Below, one piece after another: positions 1-9,111 of a stretch of DNA of 44,302 bases; the first letter of the stretch is position 1; each line of letters begins with the position of its first letter. The stretch comes from JAGHEK01 sp044426235. GTDB lineage: Bacteria; Bacillota; Clostridia; Peptostreptococcales; Peptostreptococcaceae. The stretch spans positions 1 to 44,302 of the forward strand of contig JAWXUS010000014.1 in assembly GCA_044426235.1 (NCBI GenBank), written 5' to 3'. The notes beneath the pieces were generated by a model, which saw only the letters and a program-made list of their open reading frames with translations, did no database searches and had not been told where the DNA came from. The position numbers and the translations under genes are program-made.

Positions 1-114
1 TGGTTACAATAGCAAAGAGGATACACCTGTTCCCATACCGAACACAGAAGTTAAGCTCTTTAGCGCTGATGATACTTGGTGGGCAACTGCCTGGGAAAGC
101 AAGACGTAGCCACG
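1..114 (+). rRNA. rrf: 5S ribosomal RNA, 5' end slightly truncated
   Basis: The sequence matches the clostridial 5S rRNA pattern, including the conserved stretch around CCGAACACAGAAGTTAAGC and the later TTGGTGGGCAACTGCCTGGG. The first bases (TGGTTAC) pair with GTAGCCA at 106-112 to form helix I, so only a few 5' bases are missing at the window edge. An intrinsic terminator follows at once, so this is the last gene of an rRNA operon whose 16S and 23S genes lie outside the window. Confidence 0.95.
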
Positions 115-121
115 TAAGATG

Positions 122-151
122 AAAGCCTTGATTAATTTCAAGGCTTTTTTG
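122..151 (+). terminator. Intrinsic terminator of the rRNA operon
   Basis: A 9 bp stem, AAGCCTTGA (123-131) with TCAAGGCTT (138-146), has a 6 nt loop and is followed by a T run. It lies directly after the 5S rRNA. Confidence 0.9.
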
Positions 152-156
152 TGTAT

Positions 157-196
157 TTAAATATGTACTATTTATATATAAATAGTACATATTTAA
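157..196. repeat. Perfect 40 bp palindrome between the 5S terminator and the 5'-nucleotidase promoter
   Basis: Bases 157-176 are the exact reverse complement of 177-196, with no spacer. The core is GTACTATTTATA and its complement. The palindrome is separate from the rRNA terminator and its centre lies about 52 bp upstream of the -35 box at 229. It could be an operator, a cruciform-forming site or a hairpin in read-through RNA. The sequence alone does not decide. Confidence 0.85.
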
Positions 197-228
197 CACA
201 ATGTTAACTAATTTATAACAATTTAAGA

Positions 229-257
229 TTGAAACTTATAAATAATTATAATATAAT
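229..257 (+). promoter_or_regulatory. Sigma-A-type promoter of the 5'-nucleotidase gene
   Basis: TTGAAA at 229-234 and a perfect TATAAT at 252-257 are separated by 17 bp. The start codon at 288 lies about 25 bp past the predicted transcription start, so the leader is short. Confidence 0.75.
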
Positions 258-287
258 CAAGGAAAGACTTAAATAATGGGGGAAATT

Positions 288-2363
288 ATGTTTAATAAGA
301 AGTTAATAAAGAAATCATTATCTATAATTGTAGCATTTAGTAGTATTTTAGTTATGTCACCAATGGTAATAAAAGCTGATGATGGTATAACTGAAATAAA
401 AATATATCATACTAATGATATTCATGGAAGAGCAATTGAGGCTTTTAATTCTGATGGAGAATTAACTAATATTGGTTTTGGAAGATTTAAAACTTTTGTA
501 CAAGAAGATAGTAAAGATGTTGATGGATATTTAGTATTAGATGCAGGTGATACTTATCATGGTCAACCTTTTGCTAATTTTGAAGAAGGTGAAAGTGTTG
601 CTAGGCTTGTAAAATCAGTTGGATATGATGCAATAGCTATTGGAAATCATGACTTTAATTTTGGTAGAGAAAAGTTACATACTTTATTAGAGATGTCAAA
701 TATAGCTGGACTTGCTGGAAATGTTAAAAATGAAAATGGTGAAGTTGAGTATGAAAGCACTTTTATAAAAGAAATTGATGGAGTTAAAATTGGTGTTTTT
801 GGAATTGCAAGTAATGAAACACCATATAAAACTAGTCCCTCAAATGTAATTGGGCTTGATTTTGGAACTGATGAACAAATAATAGAAGATGCAAAAGAAA
901 TGGTTAAAAGTTTAGAGGAACAAAATTGTGATATAATTGTTGGTTTAACTCATGTTGGAGATAGCGATGAAACCACTTTAAAATCAACAGATATAGCTAA
1001 AAAAGTTGATGGAATAGATTTAATAATAGATGGTCATAGCCATACTGATATGGATGATTATGAAAAAGTTGATGGAACTATAATCACATCTGTTGGAGAA
1101 TATTTTGAACACGTTGGTATTGTAGAAATAAAATATGATAATAAAAATGATAAGTTAATAGGTATGAATACTAATCAGATTGATGCTATAGAGTTTCAAG
1201 ATATAGAAAAAGACAAAGAAATAAGCGATATAGTTAATGAAGTGAAAAGTAGACAAGAACAAATATTACAAACTGTAATTGGTAATACTCCAAATCTTTT
1301 AGATGGTAATCGTGATTCTGTTAGATATGGTCATACTAATTTAGGTAATTTATTAACTGATGCTATGATTTATGATAGTAGTGCAGAAATTGCAATAACT
1401 AATGGTGGAGGAATTAGAGCATCTATAAATGAAGGTGATATTACAAAAGGTGACGTTCTTACAGTTTTACCATTTGGAAATTATATAACTACTATTGAGG
1501 TTAGTGGAGAAGATATAATAAATGCTTTAGAACATGGATTTACAGTTGGAGCAGGAAAATTCCCACATTATTCTGGAATGGAAGTTATGGTTGAGGAAAT
1601 TGTAACTGATGAGAGTACTACTTATAAAGTAGAATCTGTATTAGTTAATGGAGAAAAACTTCAAAATGATAGAATATATACAGTTGCTACTAATGATTTT
1701 ATGGCAGTTGGTGGAGATGGATACGAAATATTTATTGATTGCAAAAAGACTGGAGATTATTCTTCTTTAGATGAATCTTTAATCAAATATATAGAAGACT
1801 TTGGTGATAAAGGAATAAATAAAGCATCTAATTTAGATAGATTAACTTTTAAAACGCTAACTGATATTGATGGGCATTGGGCATCAAGTCAAATAAATAA
1901 ATTTGTACAAAGTGGTTATATCAATGGATATGAAGACAATACATTTAAACCAAATGAAAGTACAACTCGTGCAGAATTTGTTAAAATTGTTAATTCAGTA
2001 TTTAATTATACTGAAAAATCATCTAAAGAATTTGATGATGTAAAAAATGGTTCTTGGTATTTTGATGAAGTAAGTAAGGCTATTAATGCTGGATATATAG
2101 ATGGATATGAAGATAACACGTTTAGACCAAATGATATTATAACTAGAGAAGAGGCATCAAAAATAGTTGCCACTATCAAAGATTTAAAAGGTGATGGAGT
2201 GGTTGATTTTAAAGATACTAATTCTATATCTAATTGGGCGGTTGAATATGTAGATGCACTTAATGATAATGATATTGTTAATGGATATGAAGATAATACT
2301 TTTAGGCCTAAAAATGGATTATCTCGTGCAGAGGCCGTGATAATTTTAAGTAGAGCAATATAA
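288..2363 (+). CDS. S-layer-anchored 5'-nucleotidase / 2',3'-cyclic phosphodiesterase family protein
   Basis: This is a secreted metallophosphatase of the UshA/5'-nucleotidase family, expected to hydrolyse extracellular nucleotides to nucleosides and phosphate. The first ATG in frame is at 276, but GGGGGA just before the ATG at 288 makes the latter the better start (691 aa). A signal peptide is evident (MFNKKLIKK followed by a hydrophobic stretch to about residue 30). The metal-binding motifs HTNDIHG, GDTYHG, GNHDFNFG, THVGDSD and DGHSHTD occur in order over the first 250 residues. The C-terminal nucleotidase domain carries NGGGIRASI near residue 372. Three S-layer homology (SLH) repeats, each with GYEDNTF(K/R)P, fill the last 170 residues and imply anchoring to secondary cell-wall polymers. 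The gene has its own promoter and terminator and is monocistronic. The exact substrate is inferred from the family. Confidence 0.9.
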   Translation: MFNKKLIKKSLSIIVAFSSILVMSPMVIKADDGITEIKIYHTNDIHGRAIEAFNSDGELTNIGFGRFKTFVQEDSKDVDGYLVLDAGDTYHGQPFANFEEGESVARLVKSVGYDAIAIGNHDFNFGREKLHTLLEMSNIAGLAGNVKNENGEVEYESTFIKEIDGVKIGVFGIASNETPYKTSPSNVIGLDFGTDEQIIEDAKEMVKSLEEQNCDIIVGLTHVGDSDETTLKSTDIAKKVDGIDLIIDGHSHTDMDDYEKVDGTIITSVGEYFEHVGIVEIKYDNKNDKLIGMNTNQIDAIEFQDIEKDKEISDIVNEVKSRQEQILQTVIGNTPNLLDGNRDSVRYGHTNLGNLLTDAMIYDSSAEIAITNGGGIRASINEGDITKGDVLTVLPFGNYITTIEVSGEDIINALEHGFTVGAGKFPHYSGMEVMVEEIVTDESTTYKVESVLVNGEKLQNDRIYTVATNDFMAVGGDGYEIFIDCKKTGDYSSLDESLIKYIEDFGDKGINKASNLDRLTFKTLTDIDGHWASSQINKFVQSGYINGYEDNTFKPNESTTRAEFVKIVNSVFNYTEKSSKEFDDVKNGSWYFDEVSKAINAGYIDGYEDNTFRPNDIITREEASKIVATIKDLKGDGVVDFKDTNSISNWAVEYVDALNDNDIVNGYEDNTFRPKNGLSRAEAVIILSRAI

Positions 2364-2371
2364 TTTTAAAT

Positions 2372-2414
2372 AAAAAACACTATGAAGGTTTATAACCTAA
2401 ATAGTGTTTTTTTT
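2372..2414 (+). terminator. Intrinsic terminator after the 5'-nucleotidase gene
   Basis: CACTAT (2378-2383) pairs with ATAGTG (2401-2406) and AGGTT pairs with AACCT inside it. An upstream A run and a downstream T8 flank the hairpin. Confidence 0.85.
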
Positions 2415-2445
2415 ATTTGATAAAAAGTGTATATTTAAAATAAAT

Positions 2446-2474
2446 TTGAGATAATACATATTTTAGATTAGAAT
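2446..2474 (+). promoter_or_regulatory. Predicted promoter of pcrA
   Basis: TTGAGA (2446-2451) and TAGAAT (2469-2474) are 17 bp apart and lie downstream of the previous terminator, 34 bp before the pcrA start codon. TTGATA at 2417 with ATAAAT at 2440 is a weaker alternative. Confidence 0.5.
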
Positions 2475-2507
2475 AGATATAGGCTACTAAAAATTAAGGA
2501 GAAAATT

Positions 2508-4736
2508 ATGAATTTAGAAACGTTAAATCCTAACCAAAGAGAAGCGGTTGAAAAGATAAATGGTCCACTTTTAATTCTTGCAGGTGCAGGAAGTGGAAAG
2601 ACCAGAGTGTTAACGACTAGAATAGCATATTTAATAAAAGATAATAATATAAGTTCTGGTAGTATTTTAGCCATTACTTTTACTAATAAAGCGGCAAATG
2701 AAATGAGGGAGAGAGTTTTTGAAACTCTAGGAGATAATATTGATGATATGTGGATTAGCACTTTCCATTCAACTTGTGTGAAAATACTTAGAAAGCATAT
2801 TAATAAGATTGGATATAATAGAAGTTTTGTTATTTATGATAGTTCGGATCAATTAAGTTTAATAAAAGATTGTTTGAAAGAGTTAAATCTTAGTGATAAG
2901 GTTTTTGAACCAAGAAGTATAATAAGTGAAATTTCTGGTGCAAAAGATAAGCTTTATTCTCCAAAAAAATATAGAGATATAAATTTAGGAGATGCTAGAA
3001 AAGAAAAGATTGCACAAATTTATAAATTATATCAAGAAAGATTAAAAAGAAGTAGTGCATTAGATTTTGATGATTTAATTGTTAAAACTGTTGAACTATT
3101 TAAGAATAGTGAAGAAACACTTGCTTATTATAGAAGTAGATTTTTATATATAATGGTTGATGAGTATCAAGATACTAGTAAAGCACAATATGAATTTATA
3201 AAGTTACTTGCTAAGGAACATCAAAATATTTGTGTTGTTGGAGATGATGATCAAAGTATTTATGGTTGGCGTGGTGCTGATATTAGAAATATTTTAGATT
3301 TTGAAAAAGACTATGATAGTGTTCATACTGTAAAACTTGAGCAAAATTATAGATCAACTCAAATAATTCTTGATGCGGCAAATAAAGTTATACTTAATAA
3401 CATTGAGAGAAAAAGAAAGAAACTTTGGAGCGATAGAAAAGAAGGAGAAAAAATTAAAATTCAAATTAGCGATGATGAGTTAGATGAGGCAAATTTTGTT
3501 GCAGATAATATTTATAGACTAAAAAGACTTAAAGAAAGAAAATATAGTGATTTTGCAATACTTTATAGAGCGAATGCACAGTCACGTGCTATTGAAGATG
3601 CACTTAATAGAAATAATATTCCATATAATATTTATGGTGGAGTTAAATTTTTTGAAAGAAAAGAGATTAGGGATTTAATTGCATATTTAAGAGTTTTACA
3701 AAATTCAGAAGATGATGTTTCTTTAAAGAGGATAATAAATGTTCCAAGAAGAGGAATAGGTCTTAAAAGCATTGAGAAGATTGAAGATAGGTCTAGTTTA
3801 GGACAAACTAGTATTTATTCTGTTATATCTGCAATAGATACGAATTCTGATTTATCACCAAAAGCTAGAGGAAGTATAAATGACTTTGTTAATACTATTA
3901 GTGTTTTAAGAACTATGAAAGAGGCATATTCTGTTAGCAAATTAATTGAAAAGGTTCTTGAAAATACAGGTTATATTGAAGAATTGCTTAAAGAAAAGAA
4001 AGATGAAAATCAAGATAGGATTGATAATTTGAAAGAATTCGTTTCAATAGCTTTAGAGTTTGAAAGAAATAATCAAGAAAAAGATTTAGAAAGTTTCTTA
4101 ACATCACTTTCTCTAAGTTCAGAAATAAATGATGATGATGAAAATGATAATGATAAAGTTTCACTTATGACGATTCATACATCTAAGGGATTAGAATTCC
4201 CTGTAGTATTTTTAGTAGGAATGGAAGAAGGATTATTCCCAATTAGTAGAGCTATAAAATCAATGAATGAAAGTGATATAGAAGAAGAAAGAAGGCTTTG
4301 CTATGTTGGTATAACTCGTGCGAAAGATGATTTATATATGATATCAACTAGAAGAAGAACTCTTTATGGAAAAACTGCAACTTCAATTTCATCAAGATTT
4401 ATAGAAGAACTTCCAAATGAAGTGATTGAAAAATTAAATCCAACTGTAAATGAAGTAACTTATTCAAAATCAAGTTATAATGTTCTTGATCAGTATACTA
4501 AAAAATATAAAAGTAGTATGAATAAATCTACTGCAAAAAAAGTTAATGCAGTTATAAAAGATGAAAAAGAAATTGATATGGATACTGTTGAGTTTAAATT
4601 AGCAGATAAAATTCATCATAAGAAATTTGGAGTTGGAACAATAGTTGCGATTAATGGAAATGATTTAACCATTTCATTCCAAAATCAAGGAATAAAAAAG
4701 ATTAATAGAGAATATACAACTATAGATTTAATATAA
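2508..4736 (+). CDS. pcrA: ATP-dependent DNA helicase PcrA (UvrD/Rep superfamily 1)
   Basis: This 3'-5' DNA helicase acts in repair and in removing replication obstacles. The 742 aa length is typical of Gram-positive PcrA. Walker A GAGSGKT is at residues 26-32, the Walker B region VDEYQDTS near 217-224, DDQSIYGWRGAD near 246-257, then LEQNYRST, the motif V region (MTIHTSKGLEFP) and VGITRAK. The C-terminal 50 residues (from VEFKLADKIHHKKFGVG) form the Tudor-like fold that in PcrA contacts RNA polymerase. GGAGAAAATT precedes the ATG. Unlike many Firmicutes, no ligA follows: the next gene is an aminopeptidase. An AT-only hairpin (4736-4751) followed by T8 may be a weak terminator. Confidence 0.95.
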   Translation: MNLETLNPNQREAVEKINGPLLILAGAGSGKTRVLTTRIAYLIKDNNISSGSILAITFTNKAANEMRERVFETLGDNIDDMWISTFHSTCVKILRKHINKIGYNRSFVIYDSSDQLSLIKDCLKELNLSDKVFEPRSIISEISGAKDKLYSPKKYRDINLGDARKEKIAQIYKLYQERLKRSSALDFDDLIVKTVELFKNSEETLAYYRSRFLYIMVDEYQDTSKAQYEFIKLLAKEHQNICVVGDDDQSIYGWRGADIRNILDFEKDYDSVHTVKLEQNYRSTQIILDAANKVILNNIERKRKKLWSDRKEGEKIKIQISDDELDEANFVADNIYRLKRLKERKYSDFAILYRANAQSRAIEDALNRNNIPYNIYGGVKFFERKEIRDLIAYLRVLQNSEDDVSLKRIINVPRRGIGLKSIEKIEDRSSLGQTSIYSVISAIDTNSDLSPKARGSINDFVNTISVLRTMKEAYSVSKLIEKVLENTGYIEELLKEKKDENQDRIDNLKEFVSIALEFERNNQEKDLESFLTSLSLSSEINDDDENDNDKVSLMTIHTSKGLEFPVVFLVGMEEGLFPISRAIKSMNESDIEEERRLCYVGITRAKDDLYMISTRRRTLYGKTATSISSRFIEELPNEVIEKLNPTVNEVTYSKSSYNVLDQYTKKYKSSMNKSTAKKVNAVIKDEKEIDMDTVEFKLADKIHHKKFGVGTIVAINGNDLTISFQNQGIKKINREYTTIDLI

Positions 4737-4814
4737 TTATTTACAAATAATATCTAGTTTTTTTTGTTAAAATTAGGTATTATATTTTTATATAGAAAAA
4801 TAAGGAGATATTTT

Positions 4815-6107
4815 ATGAAAAAGTTTGCTAACAGTTTATTAGAATATATTTATAATAGTCCAACTGCATTTAATGCGGTAAATGAAAGTAAGAAGTTATT
4901 AGAACAAAATGGATTTAGTGAATTAAAGTTTGAAGATAGTTGGAATTTAGAAGAAGGTAAAAGTTATTATATAACAAAGAATTTATCTGCAATAGTTGCA
5001 TTTAAACTTAATTCAAAAAATATTGAACAAGAAGGATTTAGAATAATAGGTTCACATTCGGATTCTCCAAGCTTTAGAATAAAACCAAATCCTGAAATGG
5101 ATGTTGAGGGAAAGTATTTAAAATTAAATACTGAAGGATATGGTGGGCCAATTCTTAGTACTTGGTTTGATAGACCGTTAGCTTTGGCTGGTAGAGTTGT
5201 TTTAAAAAGTGATGACATATTTTTACCAAAAGAAGAAATAATAAATATTAATAAGCCTGTTTGTATAATTCCAAATATAGCAATACATATGAATAGAACT
5301 GTTAACGAAGGTTATAATTTTAATAAGCAAAAAGATTTACTTCCATTTGTTGGGGTTTTAAATGATACCTTAGAAAAAGAAGGATTTTTAATTAATTTAA
5401 TTGCAAAGGAGTTAAATGTTTCGGTAGAAGAAATAATTGACTTTGATATATTCTTATATGAATTTGAAAAAGGGAGTTTAATAGGAATTAATGAAGAATT
5501 TATAAGTAGTGCGAGACTTGATAATTTATCTATGGCACATGCAAGTTTACATGGACTTATTAATTCAACTAATGATAAAGGGATAAATATAGTTTCTGTG
5601 TTTGACAATGAAGAGATAGGTAGTAGCACAAAGCAAGGCGCAGACTCTAATATGTTATTAAATATTTTAGAGAGAATAACTATTAGTTTAGAAAAGAATA
5701 GAGAAGAATTTTTAAGGGCTGTAAGTAAATCATTTATGATTTCTGCTGATTTAGCACATGCACTACACCCGAATATAACTGAAAAGCATGATCCAGTTAA
5801 TAGACCTATATTAGGAAATGGTCCTGTAATTAAGATTAATGCAAATCAAGCATATACAAGTGATGCATATTCAATAAGTATATATAAATCAATTTGTGAG
5901 AAAGCTAATGTTAAATATCAAGAGTTTGTTAATAGGTCTGATGAAAGAGGTGGAAGTACTATTGGTCCAATATCATCAACACATATAGATATACCGTCAG
6001 TTGACGTTGGAAGTCCTATTTTAGCGATGCATTCAATAAGAGAACTTGGAAGTGTAAGTGATCACTTTGAAATATATAAAACGTTTTTAAAGTTTTACGA
6101 AATATAA
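4815..6107 (+). CDS. apeB: M18 family aminopeptidase
   Basis: This is a cytosolic zinc-dependent metallopeptidase of family M18, which trims N-terminal residues (often acidic ones) from peptides. The frame opens at a TTG at 4764, but the ATG at 4815 is preceded by AAGGAG with good spacing and begins with the family-like MKKFANSLLEYI, giving 430 aa. The metal-ligand motif GSHSDSPSFR is near residue 79, FDNEEIGSS near 263, and SADLAHALHPN and THIDIPSVDVGSP follow, with a closing HSIRE. TTGTTA at 4764-4769 with an 18 bp spacer to TTATAT could be this gene's own promoter. If so, the upstream TTG cannot be the start. Length and motifs agree with an intact enzyme. Confidence 0.9.
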   Translation: MKKFANSLLEYIYNSPTAFNAVNESKKLLEQNGFSELKFEDSWNLEEGKSYYITKNLSAIVAFKLNSKNIEQEGFRIIGSHSDSPSFRIKPNPEMDVEGKYLKLNTEGYGGPILSTWFDRPLALAGRVVLKSDDIFLPKEEIININKPVCIIPNIAIHMNRTVNEGYNFNKQKDLLPFVGVLNDTLEKEGFLINLIAKELNVSVEEIIDFDIFLYEFEKGSLIGINEEFISSARLDNLSMAHASLHGLINSTNDKGINIVSVFDNEEIGSSTKQGADSNMLLNILERITISLEKNREEFLRAVSKSFMISADLAHALHPNITEKHDPVNRPILGNGPVIKINANQAYTSDAYSISIYKSICEKANVKYQEFVNRSDERGGSTIGPISSTHIDIPSVDVGSPILAMHSIRELGSVSDHFEIYKTFLKFYEI

Positions 6108-6116
6108 ATTAAAATG

Positions 6117-6145
6117 TTGAAAAATAGGTCGATTACTAGTATAAT
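6117..6145 (+). promoter_or_regulatory. Sigma-A-type promoter of the P-loop NTPase / cyclophilin unit
   Basis: TTGAAA (6117-6122), a 17 bp spacer and a perfect TATAAT (6140-6145). The predicted leader before the start at 6236 is about 84 nt. Confidence 0.75.
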
Positions 6146-6235
6146 TATAAAGTTAGAATATAGAATTTTAATAGTGGATTAATACTTTTATGTTCTATCT
6201 TTTAAACTAGAAAATTAATGGAGTTGATATAAATA

Positions 6236-6829
6236 ATGGCAACTAAAAGAATAGCAGTTCTTGGTGGACCAAGATGCGGTAAAACAACGTTGATACAACA
6301 TTTATATGTTGAAATGAAAATAGCAGGATTAGATGTTGGGTATGCACTTGAATATTCAACAGACTACCTTAAAGATAAAGGGATGATAGAAACTATATCA
6401 GAACAGTACGGAATATATTTAGGTCAACAAAAAATTGAAAGTGATTTATCGATATTTGATTATGCATTAACTGATTATGCAACTTTTGTACCATATATAT
6501 ACGGTAGATTTATGCTTGGAAATAAAGAAAGAAGTCAAAAAGAAATACAAATACTAAAAGATCTTTATTGTTTAGCAATTGAAGATTTACCAAATTATGA
6601 TATGATAATATACATACCAAGAGAATTTGGATATGTACAAGATGGAGTAAGATGGCAAGATGCAGATATTGCAAAACAAATTGATGATGCAATTCTTAGT
6701 TTCTTAAAAGCTGAAAATATAAATTACGTTGAAGTTAGTGGTTCAACAAAAGATAGAGCTAAAGAAATTTTAGGTCTTTTAAATGTTGAATACAAAGAAA
6801 CTACAGAGCTTGAAGATAGTGAGAAATAA
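6236..6829 (+). CDS. P-loop NTPase, AAA_28/NadR-kinase-like
   Basis: The 197 aa protein opens with a Walker A loop, GGPRCGKTT (residues 10-18), and continues with an alternating strand/helix pattern typical of small nucleotide-binding kinases. A basic/acidic patch, IIYIPREFGY, lies near residue 125. The fold resembles the AAA_28 / NadR ribosylnicotinamide-kinase-like group, but I cannot assign a substrate. No transmembrane segment or signal peptide is present. The nearest purine-rich box, GGAG at about 6221, is 12 nt from the ATG, which is rather far. It is probably co-transcribed with the cyclophilin gene 30 bp downstream, since there is no terminator between them. Confidence 0.65.
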   Translation: MATKRIAVLGGPRCGKTTLIQHLYVEMKIAGLDVGYALEYSTDYLKDKGMIETISEQYGIYLGQQKIESDLSIFDYALTDYATFVPYIYGRFMLGNKERSQKEIQILKDLYCLAIEDLPNYDMIIYIPREFGYVQDGVRWQDADIAKQIDDAILSFLKAENINYVEVSGSTKDRAKEILGLLNVEYKETTELEDSEK

Positions 6830-6859
6830 TAAAATATAATTTTTGAAAGTAGGATTAAT

Positions 6860-7393
6860 ATGGAAGATAAAAAATTACCATTAGTAACTATTGAAATGGA
6901 AAGTGGAGATAAAATATCTTTAGAATTATACCCACATATAGCACCAAATACAGTAAAAAACTTTGTTACTTTAGTTAACCAAGGATTTTATGATGGATTA
7001 ATATTTCATAGAGTTATAGAAGGATTTATGATTCAAGGTGGATGTCCTGATGGAAGTGGAATGGGTAATCCAGGTCACTCAATAAAGGGAGAATTCAAAT
7101 CTAATGGATTTACTAATAACTTAAAGCATGAAGCTGGAGTTATATCTATGGCTAGAAGTGGAATGCCTAATTCTGCTGGTTCTCAATTTTTCATAATGCA
7201 TAAAAATTCACCACATTTAGATGGAGATTATGCAGGATTTGGTAGAGTTATTGATGGAATGGACTTAGTTAATAAGATAGCTACTACTAAAACTGGTTGG
7301 GGAGATAAGCCTAAAGCAGAACAAAAAATGAAAAAAGTTACAGTTGATACATTTGGACAAGATTATTCAGATGTTGAAACTTCATCTAAATAA
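6860..7393 (+). CDS. ppiB: Cyclophilin-type peptidyl-prolyl cis-trans isomerase
   Basis: This cytoplasmic foldase catalyses proline cis-trans isomerisation. At 177 aa it is a single cyclophilin domain without a signal peptide. The catalytic core IFHRVIEGFMIQGG (residues 48-61, with catalytic Arg51) is followed by ISMARSGMPNSAGSQFFIM and the AGFGRVIDGMD motif. A short extra tail ends in DVETSSK. It follows the P-loop NTPase gene by 30 bp and ends at a strong shared terminator. Confidence 0.92.
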   Translation: MEDKKLPLVTIEMESGDKISLELYPHIAPNTVKNFVTLVNQGFYDGLIFHRVIEGFMIQGGCPDGSGMGNPGHSIKGEFKSNGFTNNLKHEAGVISMARSGMPNSAGSQFFIMHKNSPHLDGDYAGFGRVIDGMDLVNKIATTKTGWGDKPKAEQKMKKVTVDTFGQDYSDVETSSK

Positions 7394-7394
7394 T

Positions 7395-7433
7395 AAAAAA
7401 GCCGAAGTGAATAATCACTTCGGTATTTTTTAT
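7395..7433. terminator. Bidirectional terminator between ppiB and ppaC
   Basis: A 9 bp stem, CCGAAGTGA (7402-7410) with TCACTTCGG (7415-7423), has a 4 nt loop, an A run on the left and a T run on the right. It can serve both converging genes. Confidence 0.9.
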
Positions 7434-8326
7434 TTAATAACTGGTATTAAATTTGGTACTAATTGTTTCTTTCTTGAAACCATACCTTTAGTGAATACAC
7501 CTTGAGATGCATCTACATCGAATGCTTTAGATATAACTTCTTCATCACATTTATATAAAAGGTAACTTCCTTCGTTTATTATATCTGTGATTGCAAGAAT
7601 TACATAATCTTGAATCATTTCATTCATTTCATTTAAAAATTCTTCTTTTTTAGATAAAACAGAGTCGATATCAAGAGTTAATACTTGACCAATTCCAACT
7701 TTTTTAGAACCCATTTCAAATTCCTTGAAATCCATATTTATTATTTCTTTAATTGAGTATTCATCAAGCGAACTTCCAGCTTTAAACATTTCCATAGCAT
7801 AGCTTTGCATATCAACTTGAGCTATTTTTTGAAGTTCAATGCAAGTGTCTTTATCTAATTGAGTTGTAGTTGGAGATTTAAATATTAAAGTGTCTGAAAG
7901 TATTGCAGATAATAACACTCCTGCTATATGCTTTGGAACTACAACATTATTTTCTTTAAATAATTTATAAACTATAGTACAAGTACAGCCAACAGTCATA
8001 ACTCTTATATCAAGTGGTGCATTAGTTTGAATATCAACTTTATGGTGGTCAACTATTTCAACTAAATTTGCATCGCTTATATCATCAATAGTTTGTATTT
8101 TTTCGTTGTGATCAACTAAACAAACATTTTGTCCTTTAGCACTTTCTAGTAATTCTGGAACTTCAACTCCAAAATAATCAAGCGCAAATAAAACTTCCTT
8201 TTGAGCTTTTCCAAGTCTATAAGGCTTAGCCTCAATACCTAATTGATTTTTAAGATAAGCTAAACCAATAGCTGAACATATTGAATCAGTATCTGGGTTT
8301 TTGTGTCCAAATATTAATAAACTCAT
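7430..8326 (-). CDS. ppaC: Manganese-dependent inorganic pyrophosphatase (family II, DHH)
   Basis: It hydrolyses pyrophosphate to phosphate, pulling biosynthetic reactions forward. Counting from the ATG at 8326 (298 aa), the metal-binding motifs are GHKNPDTDS (His8, Asp12, Asp14), VDHNE (Asp72) and the DHH signature VDHHK (Asp93-His95). A C-terminal substrate-binding domain ends with GMVSRKKQLVPNLIP. The frame also has a GTG three codons upstream, but AGGGAG sits directly on it, while its spacing to the ATG is ideal and MSLLIFGHKNPDTDS is the usual family start. A short linker joins the domains directly, so there is no regulatory CBS/DRTGG insertion. The gene is monocistronic. Confidence 0.95.
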   Translation of the reverse strand: MSLLIFGHKNPDTDSICSAIGLAYLKNQLGIEAKPYRLGKAQKEVLFALDYFGVEVPELLESAKGQNVCLVDHNEKIQTIDDISDANLVEIVDHHKVDIQTNAPLDIRVMTVGCTCTIVYKLFKENNVVVPKHIAGVLLSAILSDTLIFKSPTTTQLDKDTCIELQKIAQVDMQSYAMEMFKAGSSLDEYSIKEIINMDFKEFEMGSKKVGIGQVLTLDIDSVLSKKEEFLNEMNEMIQDYVILAITDIINEGSYLLYKCDEEVISKAFDVDASQGVFTKGMVSRKKQLVPNLIPVIK

Positions 8327-8391
8327 ATCATACACTCCCTTTAAAAAATTATCATTTATAAGTAAAAAAGTAAATATACTTAATTAAATGT

Positions 8392-8400
8392 ATTATACCA
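8392..8400 (-). promoter_or_regulatory. Extended -10 promoter of ppaC
   Basis: On the minus strand TGGTATAAT forms a TG-extended -10 box (TATAAT at 8392-8397, TG at 8399-8400). The matching -35 (TTTTAA) is weak, as is common for extended -10 promoters. Confidence 0.55.
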
Positions 8401-8459
8401 CAAATGATGCTTTATTAAAATTTAAACTTAAATATTTAGAAATAACTTAGGAGGAAGTA

Positions 8460-9077
8460 ATGAAAAAAAGAAAAACTAGATGGAGAAATGTTAAAATTAA
8501 ATTTATTTTATTAAGTTTAGTGTTAATACTTGTATTTTTTGGATATAAATCATATAATGATGTCATGGTTCATAGTGAACAAAATAAAATAATTAATGAT
8601 GAAACTAAAGTTTTAGATACTATAACCCAAATGATTGAAATAAATACTATAAAATATCATTATAGTAACATAATTGACATTCAAAAAGATAAAAGAATAA
8701 ATGATATAAAACTTCCATTTACTGAAAAATATTTTGTAGTTAGATATGAAGGAATAATTAATGGTGGAATAAATATGAATGATGTTGAAGTAGAAATAGT
8801 TGGTGATAAAGAAGTATATATTAACATTAAAAATGTAGGTATAAAAGATCATTTTATAAAAGATGAGAGTGTCTATGTTTATGATAGTAGCGAAACTATT
8901 TTTAATAAAATTGAAATTCAAGAAGTATTTGATGATATAAGTAATTATAAAGTTGAATATGAGAGAAAAGTTATATCAGAAGGTTTCTTAGACGAGGTCA
9001 AAAAAAGTGTTGAGAATGAGTTAAAAGTACTTGTTAGAGCGTTTGGTTATGATGTTGTAAAAATCAATTTTTTGTAA
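8460..9077 (+). CDS. DUF4230 domain-containing membrane-anchored protein
   Basis: The 205 aa protein has a basic N-terminus (MKKRKTRWRNVKIK), one transmembrane segment at about residues 15-33 and a long extracytoplasmic part. Family-like features are KYHYSNIIDI near residue 61, KYFVVRYEGIINGGI near 86 and the closing VRAFGYDVVKINFL. DUF4230 has no established biochemical function. RBS AGGAGGA is 5 nt before the ATG. It is divergent from ppaC and followed by the adhE promoter, with no clear terminator between. Topology (N-in, C-out) is inferred from the positive-inside rule. Confidence 0.75.
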   Translation: MKKRKTRWRNVKIKFILLSLVLILVFFGYKSYNDVMVHSEQNKIINDETKVLDTITQMIEINTIKYHYSNIIDIQKDKRINDIKLPFTEKYFVVRYEGIINGGINMNDVEVEIVGDKEVYINIKNVGIKDHFIKDESVYVYDSSETIFNKIEIQEVFDDISNYKVEYERKVISEGFLDEVKKSVENELKVLVRAFGYDVVKINFL

Positions 9078-9111
9078 GCTAAAAAATTATACATAAATTT
9101 TAAAAAAAGTA

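Noticed and set aside
2468..2761. Minus-strand hydrophobic frame over the start of pcrA, and similar antisense frames elsewhere (for example 4967-5218, 14203-14436, 34090-34383)
   Set aside because: They overlap well-supported genes on the other strand, lack ribosome binding sites and have compositions typical of reversed AT-rich coding sequence.
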